Made by a program: the position numbers and the translations under genes | Shown here: one piece after another, positions 18,000 to 27,693 of the stretch | Layout of the letters: the number at the start of each line of letters is the position of its first letter | Numbering within the stretch: the first letter of the stretch is position 1 | Notes under the pieces: generated by a model | Database searches by the model: none | Seen by the model: only the letters and a program-made list of their open reading frames with translations | Told to the model about the DNA's origin: nothing | DNA from: an uncultured Bacteroidales bacterium | Lineage (GTDB): Bacteria > Bacteroidota > Bacteroidia > Bacteroidales > P3 | NCBI GenBank assembly: GCA_900317955.1 | Contig: ONIP01000003.1 | Span: 62,001-126,000, forward strand | Reading direction: 5' to 3' | Length of the DNA stretch: 64,000 nucleotides

Positions 18000-18284
18000 G
18001 ACGAATATACTTTTTATTGTTTTTTTACGTTACTTATGCGTGTTTTTTCTTTCGAAAAGCGGATGCAAAAGTCGGACTTTTTTTTGAATTGACAAAAATT
18101 TCCAACTCTTAAAATCGAGCAAAAATAAAATTTTAACATATTATAAATTGCACCACACTATATTACAAGAAACTACATAAAATCTAAAAATAAAATTTAA
18201 CACATACTTTTCAAGTAGTTATCGCTCAATAACCTGTTCAAAACTCAAAAAAATAGCCTCGAAAAACAAAAAATAGCCACCTCC
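18000..18284. other. A/T-rich divergent intergenic region
   Basis: Lies between rpmB (-) and mutY (+). It is very A/T-rich and must carry both start regions. A weak -7-like box reading GACTTTTG on the minus strand lies near 18066-18073; no plus-strand box is clear. No small gene or hairpin was recognised. Confidence 0.4.
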
Positions 18285-19340
18285 ATGTTCTCCGAAAAAA
18301 TCATAAACTGGTATACCGAAAACGGGAGGAATCTCCCTTGGCGCGGTATCGACAATCCATACTTCATCTGGCTGTCAGAAATCATTCTTCAACAAACCCG
18401 AATCGAACAAGGACGAGCCTACTACGAACATTTCATTAATACCTACCCCACCGTCAAGCATCTGGCCGACGCCTCGGAAGAACAAATACTAAAAAGCTGG
18501 CAAGGCCTTGGTTACTATTCTCGGGCGCGGAATCTTCACAAAGCTGCTCGCATCATCGCTTATAACCTCAACGGCAAATTTCCCCAAACCTACGAGGGAA
18601 TCCTATCTCTACCCGGAATCGGCAAATATACCGCTTCCGCTATTGCCTCATTCGCACTTCGATTGCCTTACCCTGTTGTAGACGGCAACGTCTACCGTCT
18701 CATCGCAAGACTCTACTCCATTTACACACCCATCGGCACCGAAAAAGCCTATCGCGAATTCGAACAAATTCTCCTTCGCCTTATCGACCCGCAACGCCCC
18801 GACCAGTTCAACCACGCCATAATGGACTTCGGGTCTATCTTCTGCAAACCCACCGGCAGCGATTGTCCAAACTGTCCTTTCAGCAACGAATGCCTTGCCT
18901 ACAGAAACGGAACCGTCGACCAGCTACCCGTCCGCCAACCTGCCATCAATAAAAAGGAACGTTATTTCTATTATTTCGACATCCGATGGAATAGCCCCGA
19001 AGAGAACATCGTCATTCACAAAAGGGAACCCGGCGACATTTGGCAAGGATTATACGAACTGCCACTCTTCGAGGCAAAGGAACCTGTCAAACCAGACATG
19101 ATACTTCCCATGGCAACAGAACTCCTGAACCAATGGTTTGGCAGCACTCCTGCCACTATCGAAATTGGCCCAACGGTTAACCATACACTGACCCACCAAA
19201 CCATCAAAGCAAGTTTTCTTATTGCAAAATATCTCTCAACTCCTACCCAAATACCCAAAACCATGTGTGCAATACAGATGAACAAACTGAAAAAAATCCC
19301 CATTTCACGTTTGATTGACAGATATTTGTCAAAAATGTGA
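18285..19340 (+). CDS. mutY: A/G-specific adenine DNA glycosylase MutY
   Basis: Removes adenine mispaired with 8-oxoguanine. The 351-residue protein has the helix-hairpin-helix glycosylase core: SEIILQQTRIEQ, LPGIGKYTASAIASFA and the VDGNVYR segment with the catalytic aspartate. The iron-sulfur loop is C-x6-C-x2-C-x5-C (ending CPNCPFSNEC). The C-terminal part is the NUDIX-like 8-oxoG sensing domain (GDIWQGLYELPLFE). It precedes ssb, a pairing common in Bacteroidetes. Confidence 0.95.
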   Translation: MFSEKIINWYTENGRNLPWRGIDNPYFIWLSEIILQQTRIEQGRAYYEHFINTYPTVKHLADASEEQILKSWQGLGYYSRARNLHKAARIIAYNLNGKFPQTYEGILSLPGIGKYTASAIASFALRLPYPVVDGNVYRLIARLYSIYTPIGTEKAYREFEQILLRLIDPQRPDQFNHAIMDFGSIFCKPTGSDCPNCPFSNECLAYRNGTVDQLPVRQPAINKKERYFYYFDIRWNSPEENIVIHKREPGDIWQGLYELPLFEAKEPVKPDMILPMATELLNQWFGSTPATIEIGPTVNHTLTHQTIKASFLIAKYLSTPTQIPKTMCAIQMNKLKKIPISRLIDRYLSKM

Positions 19341-19347
19341 ATATTTT

Positions 19348-19380
19348 TTTGCAATAATTCTCCAAAATTTATTATCTTTG
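19348..19380 (+). promoter_or_regulatory. Bacteroidetes promoter for ssb
   Basis: The -33 box TTTG is at 19348-19351 and the -7 box TATCTTTG at 19373-19380, with a 21-nt spacer. This is a close match to the sigma-ABfr consensus. It starts right after the mutY stop codon, 66 nt upstream of the ssb ATG. Confidence 0.78.
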
Positions 19381-19445
19381 CAACATCATTATCCAACAAT
19401 AATCACAAAAAAGAAACTAAAGAAACTAAACTACACTAAAGCGAA

Positions 19446-19892
19446 ATGATAGGAGTAAACAAAGTTATTTTAATAGGGAATTTAGGAAAGAACCCCGATG
19501 TGGTTGCATTTCCCGTAGACAAGAACGACGAGACTTCTAACATGGTGAAAAAGGCTTCTTTCCCCTTGGCCACCACCGAATACAGAAAAAACCGCGATGG
19601 CGAACGCATCGAACAAACAGAATGGCACAACGTCGTCTGTTGGCGTACACTGGCCGAAATCGCCGAAAAAATACTCCGCAAAGGAACTCAAATATACGTC
19701 GAAGGGAAACTCCAAACACGCTCCTGGGAAGACAAAGACGGTAACAAACGCTACATTACCGAAGTCGTTGCCGACAACTTCACCATCCTCGGCAACAGAA
19801 CCCGTCAAGACGAACCTGCCCATCACGAGCCCGACCCCCTTTCTTCCATTCTCAACAATGAGACAGAACCGTTAGGCGACCTACCTTTCTAA
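19446..19892 (+). CDS. ssb: single-stranded DNA-binding protein
   Basis: Coats single-stranded DNA in replication and repair. The 148-residue protein has the OB-fold signature (NKVILIGNLGKNPDV, EWHNVVCWRTLAEIAEK, KGTQIYVEGKLQTRSW) and an acidic, flexible C-terminus ending in LGDLPF, the usual partner-binding tip. It has its own promoter and terminator. Confidence 0.96.
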   Translation: MIGVNKVILIGNLGKNPDVVAFPVDKNDETSNMVKKASFPLATTEYRKNRDGERIEQTEWHNVVCWRTLAEIAEKILRKGTQIYVEGKLQTRSWEDKDGNKRYITEVVADNFTILGNRTRQDEPAHHEPDPLSSILNNETEPLGDLPF

Positions 19893-19917
19893 ATTATAAG
19901 GAACATTTATGGAAACC

Positions 19918-19952
19918 AAAATGCCAGTCCCTTTCACAGACTGGCATTTTAC
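19918..19952 (+). terminator. terminator after ssb
   Basis: A 12-bp stem (AAAATGCCAGTC with GACTGGCATTTT) has a 9-nt loop. Its arms are A- and T-rich at the base, so it could also act for pgi on the minus strand. Confidence 0.8.
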
Positions 19953-20000
19953 ATTATAGAACTAATCAACGTTCTTAACGGTTCTCGGACAGGGATACAA

Positions 20001-21320
20001 CTATTTATCAGTATATCCGGGCTTCCCCAAAAGGCGGAACATATTCTTTTTATAGGCCTCTACACCAGGCTGGTCAAAAGGATTAACCTTTAATACATAC
20101 CCGCTCACTCCACAAGCAAATTCGAAGAAATAAATCATCTGACCCAAAACATACTCATCAACCTTGGGTATCTCAATCCGCAACACTGGAACTCCACCGT
20201 CGCGATGAGCCATAACGGTACCCAATTCCGCATTTCTGTTTATCTCCGTCAAAGACTTACCCAGCAAATAGTTTATGCCGTCGAGATTCTGTTCGTCATC
20301 AGGAATTGCAACTTGATGGCTCGGGCTGGCAACACTTATAACTGTTTCAAACATAATACGCTCGCCGTCCTGCACGTACTGTCCCATGGAATGCAAGTCG
20401 GTCGTGAAACTCAAACTATGGGGCAAAATACCCTTTCCGTCCTTGCCCTCGCTCTCTCCATACAACTGCTTCCACCACTCGCTGAAATACTTCAACTGGG
20501 GTACGAAATTCTCCAAAATCTCTACTTTACGTCCTTTCTTATAAAATATATTACGAATTGTTGCATACATCAAGGCTGGATTATCCTCCAAACCGTCATT
20601 ATTCATACAAATTGAACGCATATCATTTGCTCCTTGCAGCAGCCTATCAATATCGTATCCCGACATGGCAATCGGCAACAAACCGACAGGCGTCAGCACA
20701 GAAAACCTGCCTCCTACGTTGTCGGGAATCACATAAGTCTTATAACCCTCCTGCTTTGAAATATCATGCAAAGCACCACGACGTGCATCAGTAATAGCAA
20801 TAATCCTGTCTGCCGCCTCTTCCTTTCCGTATTTCTTCTCCAAGTGTCCTTTGATGATTCGGAAAGCTACAGCAGGTTCAGTTGTCGTACCCGACTTCGA
20901 AATCACCGCGACGGCATAATCCCTCTTGTCCAAAATCTGAAGCAACTGGTGATAGTAATCCTCACTCAGCGTATGTCCAGCATATACCACTATTGGGAAC
21001 CGCCTGCCGCTTTCCATATAAGCAAATTCTGACTGGAGAGCTTCAATAACTGCGCGGGCACCCAAATAACTGCCACCTATTCCTATCACAACGAACAATT
21101 CGGCTTTACCAGCCAACCTTTCTACGTCCTTCTTAATAGATGAAATCTCCGAAGCCTGCACGTCCTTGGGTAAATCAAGCCAGCCGAGAAAGTCTTGGCC
21201 CGCTCCATCTCCACTCATAAGTGTATGTTTAGCCGCTAAAACTTCTTTATGCATAGCGGTCAGTTCTTCCTCGCAAAGAAAACTGCGAAGGTTATCCGTG
21301 TTAATTATTACGTTATTCAT
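20001..21320 (-). CDS. pgi: glucose-6-phosphate isomerase
   Basis: Interconverts glucose-6-phosphate and fructose-6-phosphate in glycolysis. The start is placed at the ATG giving MNNVIINTDN (21320) rather than the upstream in-frame ATG at 21353, which falls over the -7 box. The 439-residue length and the motifs GIGGSYLGARA, ISKSGTTTEPA, GGRFSVLTPVGLLP and the C-terminal lysine region (NPFDQPGVEAYKKNMF) are those of bacterial PGI. Confidence 0.96.
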   Translation of the reverse strand: MNNVIINTDNLRSFLCEEELTAMHKEVLAAKHTLMSGDGAGQDFLGWLDLPKDVQASEISSIKKDVERLAGKAELFVVIGIGGSYLGARAVIEALQSEFAYMESGRRFPIVVYAGHTLSEDYYHQLLQILDKRDYAVAVISKSGTTTEPAVAFRIIKGHLEKKYGKEEAADRIIAITDARRGALHDISKQEGYKTYVIPDNVGGRFSVLTPVGLLPIAMSGYDIDRLLQGANDMRSICMNNDGLEDNPALMYATIRNIFYKKGRKVEILENFVPQLKYFSEWWKQLYGESEGKDGKGILPHSLSFTTDLHSMGQYVQDGERIMFETVISVASPSHQVAIPDDEQNLDGINYLLGKSLTEINRNAELGTVMAHRDGGVPVLRIEIPKVDEYVLGQMIYFFEFACGVSGYVLKVNPFDQPGVEAYKKNMFRLLGKPGYTDK

Positions 21321-21340
21321 AATTATAAAAATATTTTTTG

Positions 21341-21348
21341 CAAATATA
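21341..21348 (-). promoter_or_regulatory. -7 box for pgi
   Basis: On the minus strand this reads TATATTTG, 21 nt upstream of the chosen pgi start. It supports the shorter start. Confidence 0.55.
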
Positions 21349-21452
21349 CACAAAAAAAATGATATACCAACATTACAACAATTATGACAATAAAAAATTA
21401 AAATAAACCTTCGAAAAAATTTAAAAAATAGTGTTATATAAAAAAAAAAGTG

Positions 21453-21460
21453 TATCTTTG
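21453..21460 (+). promoter_or_regulatory. -7 box for the OmpA-family gene
   Basis: TATCTTTG lies 48 nt upstream of the ATG at 21508. The -33 region is A/T-rich without a clean TTTG. Confidence 0.6.
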
Positions 21461-21507
21461 CAATTTGAAATATAATGCAATAAATTCATAACAAAAAGTA
21501 TATCATT

Positions 21508-22791
21508 ATGTTGAAAAAAGTATCAAAACTCTCAATGCTGTTCTGCATGCTCGCTCTTGCAGGCAGTGTCTTCGCCCAGAAAGAGGTTCCTGAGTATCCT
21601 CAATATGGTTTCTGGAGCAATTGGAGTATCGGTGCCACTATCTCTTTTGATTACCAGCCCGATGTAAAACAGTTCTACGGTGTCGAAAAGCCTTTCTGGG
21701 GCGGTGGATTCAATGCCGGTACTGGTATCGTCCTCCAAAAGGAAGTTGACCGCGGTGCTTATCTTCGCTTCCGCTACAACCACTCCACTTGGTTCACCAG
21801 CTGCAACAAAGGACCTCACGAGAACCAGACCGCTGCTGCTACTGGTTACCGCGTTGCCGATAACACCATCACCATGGACAGACACGGTGCCATCACCGGT
21901 GAATTCCTTCTGTCTCTGAACAACTCTTTCCACAACTGGGATCCTGAGTGCCGTTGGAATCTCTACATTTTCGGTGGCGGCGGTGTTGCTACCAGCTATA
22001 ACCAAGCTCGTGGAGTGTACCGTGACGGTGTCCAGCTCGATGGCGGTCTTGGCTTCAGCTACAGAGTCTGCGAAAGCAGCACCCTCTTCCTCGAAGTTGA
22101 AGGCGATGTTATTGCTGATGCCCCCATGTTCTGGAAAAAAGAGGTTGGATTCCATCACATGAACACCTTAGCCACTTTTGGTTACCTGTTCAATCTTGGT
22201 GTTACCGCTGCTGACAAGGAACTCATTGCTCAGCGTGCCCTCCTCACCAAAGAAAACTTTGACGCTCTCACCGCTGAAAACGAAGCTGTGAAGGACGAAC
22301 TCGCCCAGGCCAAGAACAACGAGAAGAAACTCAGAGATCAGATCGAAAAACTCAGTGCCCAGACCAACAATGTTAACCAAGAGGAATTGGCTCGTGCCCA
22401 GCGTGTCTCCGACAGCCTGAACAACGTCCTTGGCAAACTGAAAGCCGACCAGCTCAGCTACTACGCTATTCCTTTCTCAGTTCTCTATGCTAACGATGAT
22501 TGGCACGTTTCTTCTGCTGAGATGATCAAGGTTAAGGCCATCTCCCGCGTCATGAAAGACAACCCCGATCTGAAACTCACCATCGTTGGTTTCTGCGACT
22601 ACACTGGTTCCGATGCTTACAACTGGAAACTCTCCCAGAGACGTGCTGAAGAAGTCAAACGTCTTATGGTTAAGAAGTATGGTATCGACGAAGACCGCCT
22701 CACCGTTGACTACAAAGGTAAGACCGTTGCTTTCGGCGACATCAACTACTCTCTCAACCGTCGCGTTTCCTTCTATCGCGTAATTGAATAA
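21508..22791 (+). CDS. OmpA-family major outer membrane protein with coiled coil
   Basis: 427 residues. Signal peptide (LFCMLALAGSVFAQ), an N-terminal beta-barrel of about 215 residues (WSIGATISFDYQPD and following), a heptad-rich coiled coil (about 240-310; AENEAVKDELAQAKNNEKKL) and a C-terminal OmpA domain (FCDYTGSDAYNWKLSQRRAEEV). The coiled coil probably trimerises or spans the periplasm, as in the OmpA-like pair of Porphyromonas. Its own promoter and strong terminator and the uniform codon choice suggest high expression. Confidence 0.9.
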   Translation: MLKKVSKLSMLFCMLALAGSVFAQKEVPEYPQYGFWSNWSIGATISFDYQPDVKQFYGVEKPFWGGGFNAGTGIVLQKEVDRGAYLRFRYNHSTWFTSCNKGPHENQTAAATGYRVADNTITMDRHGAITGEFLLSLNNSFHNWDPECRWNLYIFGGGGVATSYNQARGVYRDGVQLDGGLGFSYRVCESSTLFLEVEGDVIADAPMFWKKEVGFHHMNTLATFGYLFNLGVTAADKELIAQRALLTKENFDALTAENEAVKDELAQAKNNEKKLRDQIEKLSAQTNNVNQEELARAQRVSDSLNNVLGKLKADQLSYYAIPFSVLYANDDWHVSSAEMIKVKAISRVMKDNPDLKLTIVGFCDYTGSDAYNWKLSQRRAEEVKRLMVKKYGIDEDRLTVDYKGKTVAFGDINYSLNRRVSFYRVIE

Positions 22792-22814
22792 TCATTAATT
22801 AAATAACAAACTTT

Positions 22815-22847
22815 AAGCGGTTGCCTTGACGGGCAACCGCTTTTTTT
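22815..22847 (+). terminator. terminator of the OmpA-family gene
   Basis: An 11-bp stem (AAGCGGTTGCC with GGCAACCGCTT) with a 6-nt loop is followed by a run of T, 24 nt after the stop codon. Confidence 0.9.
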
Positions 22848-23019
22848 ATCAAATGTATTCGGATAAACTATATTATAGAGAATTGCAACTACCCTTACAT
22901 TATTAAAGGACTTAATGTAATAGGGGTCTAGCTTATTAATACACTTTCTGAGGCCTCTGTTTTTGTCAAAAGGAACAATCAAACCGCTGTCTTCAACCGA
23001 CAAACCTCAATAAACCATC

Positions 23020-24192
23020 CTACATGGACAGAATCTTAAATTCCACCCTTCTGTTATTTGCTCGTCCTTCCTCCGTTTCATTGCTGTCTATCGGCATGCT
23101 TTTCCCATAGCCCTTAAACTGTAGCCTTTGGGGATCAATCCCCTTAGAAACAAGGAATTCAACAACAGCTTTAGCCCGACGCTCCGACAACCTTTGATTA
23201 TAGACCTCCGACCCTTTTGCATCAGTATGCCCACCTATCTCCACACACATCTCGGGATACATTCCCAACAACGTCTGCAACTTCATCAACTCAAAAAAAG
23301 ACTGCTGTAAAATTGTACTTTTGTCAAATTCAAAGAATATTTCTTTCAATACAAAGGTTCCTCCAACATTAAACGATGGCTGCTCCTTGGTCAGATAAGC
23401 CGAATCCACATTAAGGTCATCAGCTTCGGGCTTAGCACAATTCAAACACTCCACACGGACATCATCAACATAATAATACGCCCCTGGCAGCAACTGCGTC
23501 AACGAATCGGGGTCAGCATATCCCGACAACTCTGCCGTGTGAAAATTACCCAATGTAATAAACTGTTCACCCCCATCTGCCACGAACACCCCCGACACAC
23601 ACTGCCAACCATGTACCTCATCCAGCGTTCGTTCCACCGGATTAACAATCTGAGGCTCATACGGCCGGGCAATCGTTTGGAACACATTCTCCGACAACTG
23701 TTCATGCTCTTTCTGCAAAAAAAGGCTTCGCACCGTGTCTTCTATCCTCTCTTTAGTAAACAGCCCGCCAAGCGTTGCCACTGCTCCTTTCGACTCCTCC
23801 GATAGACTGACATAAAATGTCAAGCGGATACTGTCCCCTTTCCTCAATTTACGCCTTAACCTCGTCTGGAGATACTCCCTGTAATCATTTCTACTACAGT
23901 AAATACCACAATACGCATCCCCGTCATAAGGCTCCTGCTTCCCTAATTTGTTGACTGGCACACCGCACTCCTTACTACCACATTTATTAAAATAATCTGC
24001 ACTGCCCTTGGTCGGCTGATACCAACAATCAACTATCGACAACACCCCCACGGCATCTATTCGTTTCGGGCATGAACGATACTCTTCAAACGACCCATTA
24101 TATACCAAATTCGTATGGGACGTATCCGTTTGCTGCGCCTGTGCCAAAACAACAACCGCTATCAACAGAATGAAAGCAACCAATCTGTTCAT
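23020..24192 (-). CDS. OmpA-family secreted protein
   Basis: 390 residues. After the signal peptide (LLIAVVVLAQAQ) comes a ~220-residue N-terminal domain starting LVYNGSFEEYRSCP and carrying several cysteines. That opening is common in Bacteroidetes gliding- or envelope-associated OmpA proteins. The C-terminus is a clear OmpA domain (FEFDKSTILQQ, GGHTDAKGSEVYNQRLSERRA). The start is directly adjacent to the stop of the glycosyltransferase, so it is the last gene of the purN operon. Confidence 0.85.
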   Translation of the reverse strand: MNRLVAFILLIAVVVLAQAQQTDTSHTNLVYNGSFEEYRSCPKRIDAVGVLSIVDCWYQPTKGSADYFNKCGSKECGVPVNKLGKQEPYDGDAYCGIYCSRNDYREYLQTRLRRKLRKGDSIRLTFYVSLSEESKGAVATLGGLFTKERIEDTVRSLFLQKEHEQLSENVFQTIARPYEPQIVNPVERTLDEVHGWQCVSGVFVADGGEQFITLGNFHTAELSGYADPDSLTQLLPGAYYYVDDVRVECLNCAKPEADDLNVDSAYLTKEQPSFNVGGTFVLKEIFFEFDKSTILQQSFFELMKLQTLLGMYPEMCVEIGGHTDAKGSEVYNQRLSERRAKAVVEFLVSKGIDPQRLQFKGYGKSMPIDSNETEEGRANNRRVEFKILSM

Positions 24193-25326
24193 CTAATTTC
24201 TGTTTTCAACCGTTTTCATCATGCTTTCCCACATTTTCTCAGCCGTAATATCCCAACTGAACATACGCCTTCTGACCCTCCCCCGCTCAATCATCTGTTC
24301 TCGAACTTCATCATCAGAAACCACACGTTCAAGCGCATCTCTCAACTCCTCAACGCTTGTCGGATTAACCAACAATGCAGCGCCACCGGCCACCTCTGGC
24401 ATCGAAGTCGTATTAGAGGTTATCACTGGCACTTCGGCATGAAAAGCCTCCAAAATAGGTATTCCAAAGCCTTCAAACAACGACGGGTATACCAGTGCCT
24501 CGCTCGACCCGAGCAGTTTTACCAACACTTCCGGCTCTGCCCTGCCAAGGAACAAAACATCCTCCTTATGCTGCATCTCGTCGTAAGCCCTCTTCAATTC
24601 ATCCTGCCACCAAACTCTCTGTCCTACAACCACAAGCTTCAATCCTCTGTCATCGCTCTCCTTAAACTTGTCAAAAGACTGCAACAACGTAGCAAGATTC
24701 TTTCTCTTAATAATCGTACTTATAAATATAAAATAACGATTCCCGCCGACATATTCCTCCCGCGTCTGCTGCTTTTCCTCATCTCCCAACGGCCTGTATC
24801 CTGTGTGTGCACCGTCATAAACGACATCTATCTTCTCCTCCTCAATATGATATGTCTTTGATATGTCTTGTTTCGAAAACCCCGATACCGTTGCAATTCT
24901 TGTACTATACCGGGCAAACTGGGGTGAAAAATAGGTCATATACCGCTGATGCGAAGGCTTCAGATTATCCTTGCTATGCTCAAAATTAATATCATGAATA
25001 ACCGTCAATGTTGGCACCTTGGTTCCAAGAGTCATATATCCGTCGGGGGAAACAAAAAGGTCTATCTTATAGCGTTTCAACGCTCGCTTCACGCTATGCT
25101 CAAAAAACAAATACCACAATATAGGATGCCGCGCTGGCGGGAAGAGAACAACCGGGTGGACATTTTCTCCAAAAACAAAACTCGGGTCATACTGCCTGTC
25201 AAAGAAAAAATAAAACTCATGCTCAGGATGGGAGCGGACAATCCTCTTCATAGTTTCGGTCGTAAACCAACCTATACCATCCATCTTGCCAGTCAACAAA
25301 AGCCTGGTATTAACCCCTATTCTCAT
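24193..25326 (-). CDS. glycosyltransferase family 4
   Basis: 377 residues with the GT-B fold. The C-terminal half contains the family-4 motif EGFGIPILEAFHAEVPVITS, the donor-binding E-x7-E, and GGAALLVNPTS. It transfers a sugar from an NDP donor to a surface glycan or lipid acceptor; the sugar is not predictable. Its ATG overlaps the purN stop by 4 nt. Confidence 0.88.
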   Translation of the reverse strand: MRIGVNTRLLLTGKMDGIGWFTTETMKRIVRSHPEHEFYFFFDRQYDPSFVFGENVHPVVLFPPARHPILWYLFFEHSVKRALKRYKIDLFVSPDGYMTLGTKVPTLTVIHDINFEHSKDNLKPSHQRYMTYFSPQFARYSTRIATVSGFSKQDISKTYHIEEEKIDVVYDGAHTGYRPLGDEEKQQTREEYVGGNRYFIFISTIIKRKNLATLLQSFDKFKESDDRGLKLVVVGQRVWWQDELKRAYDEMQHKEDVLFLGRAEPEVLVKLLGSSEALVYPSLFEGFGIPILEAFHAEVPVITSNTTSMPEVAGGAALLVNPTSVEELRDALERVVSDDEVREQMIERGRVRRRMFSWDITAEKMWESMMKTVENRN

Positions 25327-25889
25327 TTCAGCACAGTCTTTTCAATCACAACGGGGAAATATTCCTGCTCCAACAAATGAATCTTATCGGCCAATGTATC
25401 AGGCGTATCAGCATCAGTTAAAGAACATTTCGCCTGAAAAAGAGTCAACCCTCTGTCATATTGGTCATCCACGATATGAATCGTTATACCGCTCTCTTTC
25501 TCTTTGTTAGCAATAACTGCCTCATGCACATGGTGACCATACATGCCCTTCCCGCCGTACTTAGGCAACAATGCCGGATGAATATTGATAATCCTGTTAG
25601 GGAAAGCTTTCAGCATGTCCTCAGGAACCAACCAGAGAAAACCCGCCAAAATAACCCAATCTATCTCTCTTTCTTGCAGGTAACGCAACACATTTCCATT
25701 GGAATAAAAATCCGCACGACCAAAATAGTGGGAAGTTACTCCCAATTTCTTTGCCCGCTCAGCTACATAGGCATCTCGTTTGTTATAAATTATGCAGTCT
25801 ACAGAAACCTGTTCATTTCCAGCGAAGTATTCGCTTATTCTTTGCGCATTGGTACCATTTCCAGATGCTAATATTGCTAATTTTACCAT
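25323..25889 (-). CDS. purN: phosphoribosylglycinamide formyltransferase PurN
   Basis: Transfers the formyl group of 10-formyl-tetrahydrofolate to GAR in purine synthesis. The 188 residues carry LASGNGTNAQ near the N-terminus, LAGFLWLVPEDML, the catalytic NIHPALLPKYGGKGMYG and the DDQYDRG stretch. It is the first gene of a three-gene operon with the glycosyltransferase and an OmpA protein. Confidence 0.94.
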   Translation of the reverse strand: MVKLAILASGNGTNAQRISEYFAGNEQVSVDCIIYNKRDAYVAERAKKLGVTSHYFGRADFYSNGNVLRYLQEREIDWVILAGFLWLVPEDMLKAFPNRIINIHPALLPKYGGKGMYGHHVHEAVIANKEKESGITIHIVDDQYDRGLTLFQAKCSLTDADTPDTLADKIHLLEQEYFPVVIEKTVLK

Positions 25890-26149
25890 ATTTTGTCAGT
25901 TTTTGTCCTAATAACGCTAAACCTCTCAAATTGTTGTCCTTCCACAAAATTTAACATACTTCTTCTCTCAAAATACACAAAATTTAACAAATTTAGACAT
26001 AATTTGAGACAAAAAACGACACTTTTCCACAAAAAAAGCTGCTGGATCACACGTTAAAAAATCAAGACAAACCACTAATAAACAACATTTTGACCAAAGG
26101 GCTCAAAAGAAAAAAAGTTAAAAATAGTGATTATATGGATTTTTTTTCG

Positions 26150-26157
26150 TTTCTTTG
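26150..26157 (+). promoter_or_regulatory. probable -7 box for acpP
   Basis: TTTCTTTG differs from TAnnTTTG at one position and lies 31 nt before the acpP ATG, the usual distance for this group. No TTTG is found at -33. Confidence 0.4.
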
Positions 26158-26187
26158 CACCCTGTTAAACTCTAAAAATTAAATAAA

Positions 26188-26424
26188 ATGTCTGAAATTG
26201 CAACGAAAGTAAAAGCTATCATTGTTGATAAGCTCGGTGTTGACGAAAAAGATGTTACGCTGGAAGCCAGCTTCACTAATGATCTCGGCGCTGACTCTTT
26301 AGACACTGTTGAATTGATTATGGAACTTGAGAAGGAATTTGACATCCAGATTCCCGATGAAGAAGCTGAAAAAATCGTTACCGTCGGTGACGCAGTATCT
26401 TTCATTGAAAACGCTCAGAAATAA
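26188..26424 (+). CDS. acpP: acyl carrier protein
   Basis: 78 residues, acidic. The phosphopantetheine attachment serine is in [12 protein letters not shown]. It carries growing acyl chains in fatty acid synthesis and precedes fabF by 23 nt, the normal bacterial arrangement. Confidence 0.97.
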   Translation: MSEIATKVKAIIVDKLGVDEKDVTLEASFTNDLGADSLDTVELIMELEKEFDIQIPDEEAEKIVTVGDAVSFIENAQK

Positions 26425-26447
26425 TTAATTTCACTCGCTTCAGCGCA

Positions 26448-27692
26448 ATGAATCTGAAACGTGTTGTAGTCACTGGTCTCGGCACACTTACTCCTATTGG
26501 TAATAACGTATCACAATTGTGGGATTCTTTATTAAAAGGAGTAAGTGGAGCCGGCCTGATTACACATTTCGACTCCTCCAACCTCAAATGCCACATTGCC
26601 GCAGAGGTGAAGGGGTTTGACGGTACCCAGTACTTCGACCGTAAGGAGATTAGAACGCTTGACCTCTTTACCCAATACGGGCTTGTTGCAGTCGACGAGG
26701 CTCTGAAAGATTCAGGTCTCGATATTGAGAAAATTGACCGCGATAGGGTTGGAGTTATTTTCGGTACCGGCATGGGCGGTGCAGAGACTTTCCAGAACGA
26801 ACTTCTGTCGTACGCCGTAAGCCAAAATACACCACGTTTCAGCCCATTTTTCATCACCAAAACCATTGGTGACATCTGTGCGGGTCAAATCTCTATCCGC
26901 TACGGTTTCCACGGACCAAACTATTCCACCACCGCCGCATGTGCCTCCTCGGCCATGTCTATTGCCGATGCATTCATGATGCTTCAATTAGGCAAGGTAG
27001 ACGTAATGATTACCGGTGGTAGCGAAGCAGCCATCATCCCCGTGGGCATAGGTGGCTTCTCCTCTATGAAAGCCCTCTCTCTCCGTAACGACGACCCCGC
27101 CACAGCCTCCCGTCCCTTCGACAAAGACCGCGACGGTTTCGTCCTCGGCGAAGGCGCCGGCACCCTCATCCTTGAAGAGCTGGAACACGCCAAAGCCCGC
27201 GGAGCCAAAATCTATGCCGAAATCACTGGCTGCGGACTCACGGCCGATGCCTACCACATCGCCGCATCACATCCAGAGGGAAAAGGAGCCATGCTCGCCA
27301 TGCGCCAAGCCATTGCCGAATCCGGCATGCAGCCAACCGATGTCGACCACATCAACACCCACGGCACCTCTACCCCCATCGGCGACATCTCCGAACCCCG
27401 TGCCGTCGTCTCCCTTTTCGGCGACCACGCCAGCCATATCACGCTGAACTCCACCAAATCCATGACTGGCCACCTTCTCGGAGCCGCTGGTGCCGTAGAA
27501 GCTATAGCCACCATTCTGGCCGTCAAAAACGACATTATCCCACCCACCATCAACCATTTCACCGACGACCCCGACATCCCTTCGCTTGATTTCTCTTTTA
27601 ACAAGCCCACCCACCGTCGTGTAGACTTTGCCCTCAGCAACACCTTCGGCTTTGGCGGACACAACGCCTGTCTGGCATTCCGTAAATATTAA
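26448..27692 (+). CDS. fabF: 3-oxoacyl-ACP synthase II
   Basis: Condenses malonyl-ACP with acyl-ACP to lengthen the fatty acid. The 414-residue thiolase-fold protein has the catalytic cysteine in TTAACASSAMS and histidines in NTHGTSTPIGD and KSMTGHLLGAAGA, the Cys-His-His triad of KAS II. It is 1 nt from rnc. Confidence 0.96.
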   Translation: MNLKRVVVTGLGTLTPIGNNVSQLWDSLLKGVSGAGLITHFDSSNLKCHIAAEVKGFDGTQYFDRKEIRTLDLFTQYGLVAVDEALKDSGLDIEKIDRDRVGVIFGTGMGGAETFQNELLSYAVSQNTPRFSPFFITKTIGDICAGQISIRYGFHGPNYSTTAACASSAMSIADAFMMLQLGKVDVMITGGSEAAIIPVGIGGFSSMKALSLRNDDPATASRPFDKDRDGFVLGEGAGTLILEELEHAKARGAKIYAEITGCGLTADAYHIAASHPEGKGAMLAMRQAIAESGMQPTDVDHINTHGTSTPIGDISEPRAVVSLFGDHASHITLNSTKSMTGHLLGAAGAVEAIATILAVKNDIIPPTINHFTDDPDIPSLDFSFNKPTHRRVDFALSNTFGFGGHNACLAFRKY

Positions 27693-27693
27693 A

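Noticed and set aside
22773-23003. 76-residue protein on the minus strand
   Set aside because: It overlaps the end of the OmpA gene and the terminator hairpin and has no protein-like features.
24115-24861. 248-residue open frame on the plus strand
   Set aside because: Antisense to the glycosyltransferase, which has clear family motifs. The frame has no coherent composition.
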